Source of the DNA: Armatimonadota bacterium
GTDB taxonomy: Bacteria > Armatimonadota > Fimbriimonadia > Fimbriimonadales > Fimbriimonadaceae
Assembly (NCBI GenBank): GCA_023392285.1
Contig: JAEVZK010000133.1
Coordinates: 1 to 17,040, forward strand
Direction: 5' to 3'
DNA: 17,040 nt
The notes below the pieces were generated by a model, which was not told the origin of the DNA, searched no databases, and was given only the letters and a program-made list of their open reading frames with translations. This document shows positions 13,914 to 17,040 of the stretch, piece after piece; the first letter of the stretch is position 1, and each line of letters opens with the position of its first letter. Both the position numbers and the translations under genes were made by a program.

Positions 13914-14762
13914 ATGGCAGAGAATGACAACATTCAACATGGCATCGACGACAATCCCCGCAATGATGCGGAGAAGGGCGCAGCCCTCGGAGGGATCGGT
14001 GGACTGGTGACGGGTGCGGTTGCTGGGGCAGGTGCAGGACCGGCGGGTGCGATTATAGGCGCAATCGTGGGTGGCGTAGTGGGCGCAGCGGGAAGCGGTG
14101 CCGCCGTTGCCGCCGTCGATCGGATGGACAACGATAACAACGTCACCGGAATTGGCGATAAGGTGACCTACCGCGATAAGGATGATCGAGATTACAGCGA
14201 ATACGAGAGTGACTGGAGATCAGACTACGACCAGAACTATGCTTCAACAGGTCGACCATACGATAATGATTATCAGCATGCCTACCGCTACGGCCACGAT
14301 CTGGCGACGCACGAGAGCTACCGGGACAAGCAGTGGAACGATGTCGAGGACACCGCCCGATCCGATTGGGAGAGAAGCAATCCCGGCACTTGGGATAACT
14401 ATAAGCAGCCAATCCGGTCAAGCTGGGAGCGCTCCACTGGAATAGGTAATGGCGTTCCCGGAGTTCAAACCGGTGGCCATGCAAATGATGGGTCTCCCGA
14501 CACGCGCGGCATCATGGAGAAGACGGCTGACACATTGACCGGCGACAACATCGATGATAAAACAGGTAAGCGAGTCGATGGAGGAAATCTCGACCCAACC
14601 GGCAACAATCCCAACCGATACGCTTACGCCGATCAGCCGGGCATCCAAACCGGAGGTCATGCAGCTGATGGTTCACCAGACACTCGTGGGATTAGCGAGA
14701 AAATCGCCGACACCGTTACGGGAGACAAGTACGACGACAAGACTGGCAAGCGAATCGATTAA
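13914..14762 (+). CDS. Glycine-zipper, hydrophilic stress-type protein with internal duplication
   Basis: A 282-residue protein in three parts. Residues 22-68 are a Gly/Ala-rich glycine zipper (GGIGGLVTGAVAGAGAG, IIGAIVGGVVGAAGSG), a YMGG/17-kDa-antigen-like membrane-inserting hairpin. Residues about 88-175 are very hydrophilic and Tyr/Asp/Trp-rich. They carry a pattern I recognise from uncharacterised, often stress-related proteins of Deinococcus, cyanobacteria and others: YDQNYASTGRPYD, HAYRYGHDLA, YRDKQWNDVE, and ARSDWERSNPGTWDNYK. Residues 183-222 and 243-282 are two copies of a 40-residue repeat with 32 identities, containing QTGGHA, DGSPDTRGI and DDKTGKR. The second copy ends exactly at the stop codon. 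There is no N-terminal signal peptide. A membrane- or desiccation-protective role is plausible but unproven. The gene has its own strong ribosome site, is divergent from the tricorn-like gene and is closed by a terminator. Confidence 0.85.
   Translation: MAENDNIQHGIDDNPRNDAEKGAALGGIGGLVTGAVAGAGAGPAGAIIGAIVGGVVGAAGSGAAVAAVDRMDNDNNVTGIGDKVTYRDKDDRDYSEYESDWRSDYDQNYASTGRPYDNDYQHAYRYGHDLATHESYRDKQWNDVEDTARSDWERSNPGTWDNYKQPIRSSWERSTGIGNGVPGVQTGGHANDGSPDTRGIMEKTADTLTGDNIDDKTGKRVDGGNLDPTGNNPNRYAYADQPGIQTGGHAADGSPDTRGISEKIADTVTGDKYDDKTGKRID
14460..14759 (+). repeat. Two 120-bp coding repeats, 180 bases apart start to start
   Basis: Bases 14460-14579 and 14640-14759 encode the paired 40-residue repeats of the stress-type protein. 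They differ at many third codon positions but keep 32 of 40 residues, so the duplication is old and kept at protein level. Confidence 0.85.
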
Positions 14763-14783
14763 AATCCCTTCCTTGCAAAATGC

Positions 14784-14816
14784 GGCACCGGCTCTTGCCG
14801 GTGCCCTTTCTATTTG
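14784..14816 (+). terminator. Intrinsic terminator after the stress-type gene
   Basis: GGCACCGGC (14784-14792) pairs perfectly with GCCGGTGCC (14797-14805) around a TCTT tetraloop, followed by the T-rich tract CTTTCTATTT. It lies 22 bases after the stop codon of the upstream gene. Its T-tract touches the -35 box of the following promoter. Confidence 0.85.
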
Positions 14817-14841
14817 GACTTCTTTCCAAGCCGGGTATTCT
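14814..14841 (+). promoter_or_regulatory. Promoter of ylxR-infB
   Basis: -35 TTGGAC (14814-14819) and -10 TATTCT (14836-14841) are separated by 16 bases. The expected start site near 14848 leaves only a few bases before ATG 14852, so the message would be almost leaderless. This is also the only gap between the terminator and ylxR, so a promoter is required here. Confidence 0.55.
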
Positions 14842-14851
14842 AGGCCCAAGG

Positions 14852-15121
14852 ATGGAAAGTCGGGTGCCGATGCGAACCTGCATTGGGTGCCGACGTAGAA
14901 GAGAGCAGTCGTCTCTTTTACGGGTGAGTCGAGACGCAAATGGCGTTCTTCGACCATCTCCACCGACGTCTCGCACCGGACGTGGTGCTTATATCTGCCC
15001 CGAAACTCCTTGCCTCGCTGCCGCGCTCAAAAACGACCGATTATCACGCGCGCTAAAGGAGAGGATCGACCCAAACGAGAAAGCACAACTTAAAGAAGAA
15101 TTAGAATGCAAACTGAGGTAA
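14852..15121 (+). CDS. ylxR: YlxR family RNA-binding protein (DUF448)
   Basis: A small cytoplasmic protein of 89 residues, usual for the family. YlxR is a nucleic-acid-binding protein normally encoded between nusA and infB; in Bacillus and Clostridium it has been linked to transcription control and to RNase P. The defining motifs are present: RTCIGCRRRREQSSLLRVSRD near the N-terminus (shown here as RTCIGC plus LLRVSRD), GRGAYICPETPC, and the basic C-terminal helix LSRALKERI. ATG 14852 is preferred because it lies just after the promoter. ATG 14870 would also give a good family start (MRTCIGC), and the longer frame from 14780 starts within the upstream terminator hairpin and is excluded. The last 16 bases overlap the infB start, so the two genes are translated in tandem. 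Neither nusA nor rimP is upstream, unlike the usual order. Confidence 0.93.
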   Translation: MESRVPMRTCIGCRRRREQSSLLRVSRDANGVLRPSPPTSRTGRGAYICPETPCLAAALKNDRLSRALKERIDPNEKAQLKEELECKLR

Positions 15122-17040
15122 AGAAAACAAATATGACGTTTTCCATCGCGGATCTCGCCACCGAGTATGATCTCGCGCCGGGCACCATCTATGGCGTCCT
15201 TGGCGAACTTGGCATCGAACACGATGGCAACGCATTCGAGGCCGACGATGATACACTCGAACTCGTTAAAGATGCCCTGAGCGAGAAAAAGGGGTCCAAA
15301 CAGATTTTCCTGAAGCCGGGCAGCACCCCGCGCGATGTTGCCGCAGCGTTGGGTGTCGCTCAAAACGAAATTCAGAAGGCGCTCGTCACGAAATTCCGGG
15401 TGATGGCAACTCTGACCACCTCGCTCAAAGATGACGTCGCGAAGAAGCTGGTCGAGAGCTATGGGTACGAATACCACGAGGCAGAGGCCCCGAAGCCAAG
15501 GCCAGCCATTAAGCCTAAAAAGCAGGTGGGAGCTCAGCCGCGTCCCCCAGTTGTTACAATCATGGGCCACGTCGATCACGGAAAGACCTCGCTGCTCGAC
15601 CATATCCGCAAGGCCAACGTCGCTTCGAAGGAGCACGGCGGCATTACTCAGCACATCGGCGCCTATCAGGTCGAACTTCCTGAAGGAAAGATCACCTTCC
15701 TCGACACTCCAGGTCACGCGGCTTTCACTGCAATGCGAGCTCGTGGTGCCCAGGTGACGGACATCGCCATTCTTGTCGTCGCTGCCGATGATGGCATCAT
15801 GCCGCAGACCCGCGAGGCGATTCAGCACATTCAGAACGCTGACGTGCCTATGATCGTCGCGGTAAACAAGATCGATAAGCCTGACGCGAATCCCGATCGA
15901 GTTCTGCAACAACTGACCGAATTCAACGTGGTTCCCGAAGCCTACGGTGGTCAAACCATGACCGTCAACGTCTCAGCACTCACGGGGCAAGGAGTACCGG
16001 ATCTTCTTGAGGGAATCCTCCTCACTGCCGAAGTGATGGAGCTGAAAGCGGATCCGAAGGCAGAGTTGCAGGGAGTCGTCGTTGAGGCCAAGCTTGAGAA
16101 GGGACGAGGTCCTGTGGCTACCATTCTGGTTCAGGAAGGGACTCTGAAAATCGGCGACTCCGTGATCGTTGGCTTGACCGCCGGCCGCATCAAGGCGATG
16201 ACGGATTACACCGGAGCTAAAGTCGACGAGGCTGGTCCATCCACCCCGGTTGAAATACTCGGACTTAGCGACGTTCCGGCGGCTGGAGATCATGTTCAAT
16301 TCGCGGAAGATGAACGGACTGCTAGGAACGTGGCGGAAGAGCGCGCTCAGAAGGCTCATGCGAAGTCGCTTGAAGCGCCGAGTCGAGGCATGACCCTGAG
16401 CGAGTTGCGCAAGAAGCTTGAGACGGAAGAGCTTCGCGAGCTGAACCTCGTGATCAAAGCCGACGTGCAGGGTTCGGTTGAGGCCGTTCGCGGGATGCTG
16501 GAGAAGGTTAAGAATGAAGAGGTCGAAACCAAGATCATCCTTAGCGGCGTCGGTTCGATCACCGAATCTGACATTCTCCTCGCAAGTGCTGCCAATGCCA
16601 TCGTGGTGGGCTTCAATGTCAAGCCTGAAGGAAAGGCGAAGGCGGAAGCCGAAAAGCGAAAGGTTGAGATTCGCACGTACACGATCATCTATGAATTGAT
16701 CGAGGACATCGAAGCGGCTGTCAAGGGCATGCTCGAGCCGAAATTCGAGGAAAGCTACCTCGGGACGGTCGAAATTCGAGTTCGCTTCCAGTTCGGGCGC
16801 AAAGGCGTCATTGCTGGATGCTACGTGACGGATGGCAAGATTACGCGCAATGCCAAGTGCCGAGTGCGTCGAGGCAAGGACATCGTCTATGAAGGCGAAG
16901 TTAACACGCTCAAACACCTCAAGGACGACGTCCGTGAGGTAACTCTCGGTATGGAATGCGGCGTCACCTTCGAGAATTGGGAAGCTTTCAAGGAAGGCGA
17001 CATGATCGAAGCCTACGAAATGATTCAGGTCAACGCCTAA
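15106..17040 (+). CDS. infB: Translation initiation factor IF-2
   Basis: IF-2 is the GTPase that brings fMet-tRNA to the 30S subunit and promotes subunit joining. The 644-residue product is complete, ending with TAA at the window edge. An IF2_N domain lies at the N-terminus (TFSIADLATEYDLAPGTIYG), followed by a second N-domain at about 66-125 (IFLKPGSTPRDVAAALGV). The linker is short, so the protein is of the compact Thermus/Bacillus type rather than the long E. coli type. G-motifs: G1 GHVDHGKT (154-161), GGITQHIGAY, G3 DTPGH (200-204), G4 NKID (254-257), and G5 SALTG. Then domains II, III (LVIKADVQGSVEAV) and the C-terminal fMet-tRNA-binding domain (CRVRRGKDIVYEG, GMECGVTFENW) follow. Start ATG 15106 overlaps ylxR; an ATG at 15133 with GAGGT 13 bases upstream is the alternative and would remove nine residues. 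It is co-transcribed with ylxR. Confidence 0.98.
   Translation: MQTEVKKTNMTFSIADLATEYDLAPGTIYGVLGELGIEHDGNAFEADDDTLELVKDALSEKKGSKQIFLKPGSTPRDVAAALGVAQNEIQKALVTKFRVMATLTTSLKDDVAKKLVESYGYEYHEAEAPKPRPAIKPKKQVGAQPRPPVVTIMGHVDHGKTSLLDHIRKANVASKEHGGITQHIGAYQVELPEGKITFLDTPGHAAFTAMRARGAQVTDIAILVVAADDGIMPQTREAIQHIQNADVPMIVAVNKIDKPDANPDRVLQQLTEFNVVPEAYGGQTMTVNVSALTGQGVPDLLEGILLTAEVMELKADPKAELQGVVVEAKLEKGRGPVATILVQEGTLKIGDSVIVGLTAGRIKAMTDYTGAKVDEAGPSTPVEILGLSDVPAAGDHVQFAEDERTARNVAEERAQKAHAKSLEAPSRGMTLSELRKKLETEELRELNLVIKADVQGSVEAVRGMLEKVKNEEVETKIILSGVGSITESDILLASAANAIVVGFNVKPEGKAKAEAEKRKVEIRTYTIIYELIEDIEAAVKGMLEPKFEESYLGTVEIRVRFQFGRKGVIAGCYVTDGKITRNAKCRVRRGKDIVYEGEVNTLKHLKDDVREVTLGMECGVTFENWEAFKEGDMIEAYEMIQVNA

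Noticed and set aside
14780..14851. ATG-like longer start of ylxR at 14780
   Set aside because: It would put the terminator hairpin and the promoter inside the coding region, and the extra 24 residues do not fit the YlxR family.
14989..15954. Minus-strand open frame (321 codons) across ylxR-infB
   Set aside because: Antisense to two recognised genes; a by-product of codon composition.
15973..16917. Minus-strand open frame (314 codons) opposite infB
   Set aside because: Fully antisense to a conserved GTPase; no recognisable domain or ribosome site.

Overview
This is a chromosomal stretch of a free-living, apparently diderm bacterium with moderately GC-rich DNA and an ordinary bacterial gene style. 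All genes are full length except the first, which is cut by the window edge. Several things fit an Armatimonadota (Fimbriimonas-like) genome: a very large modular secreted GH38 alpha-mannosidase, a tricorn-type protease, a glycine-zipper/hydrophilic stress-type protein, many starts without a Shine-Dalgarno sequence, and ylxR-infB sitting apart from nusA. This placement is inference from gene style; Planctomycetes or Acidobacteria are not excluded.

Layout. Bases 3-1166 are the 3' part of a probable beta-propeller protein. Bases 1226-5533 encode an exported GH38 alpha-mannosidase with four extra C-terminal modules. It is followed by a cluster of three hairpins (5546-5620), two of them terminator-like. 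Bases 5769-6401 encode a small protein with a helical N-terminal region and a fibronectin type III-like domain. Two tRNA-Gly genes (anticodons CCC and TCC) lie in tandem on the minus strand at 6479-6642. Divergent from them is a tightly packed plus-strand set: gmhA (6721-7293), an ArnT/PMT-like membrane glycosyltransferase (about 7290-8759) and an M29 aminopeptidase (8756-9991). These are joined by 4-base CTGA and GTGA overlaps. A small two-TM DUF3592-like protein (10074-10535) then converges, tail to tail and overlapping, with a large minus-strand tricorn-like protease gene (10486-13752). Divergent from that is a stress-type protein with a glycine zipper and an internal 40-residue duplication (13914-14762). 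After a clean terminator (14784-14816) come ylxR (14852-15121) and infB (15106-17040), which ends exactly at the window end.

How they work together. Three themes are visible. Glycan and peptide scavenging is covered by the alpha-mannosidase, the tricorn-like protease and the M29 aminopeptidase. Tricorn releases short peptides that aminopeptidases can finish, though here the two genes are on opposite strands. Envelope glycan building is covered by gmhA plus a polyprenyl-phosphate-sugar-dependent glycosyltransferase. Translation is covered by tRNA-Gly x2, ylxR and infB.

I found no mobile element, CRISPR array, phage gene or defence system, and no convincing wholly new system. The most interesting signals are at gene junctions: a likely CTG start, promoters placed so close to start codons that the transcripts may be leaderless, a terminator whose U-tract overlaps the next promoter's -35 box, and recurring palindromes.
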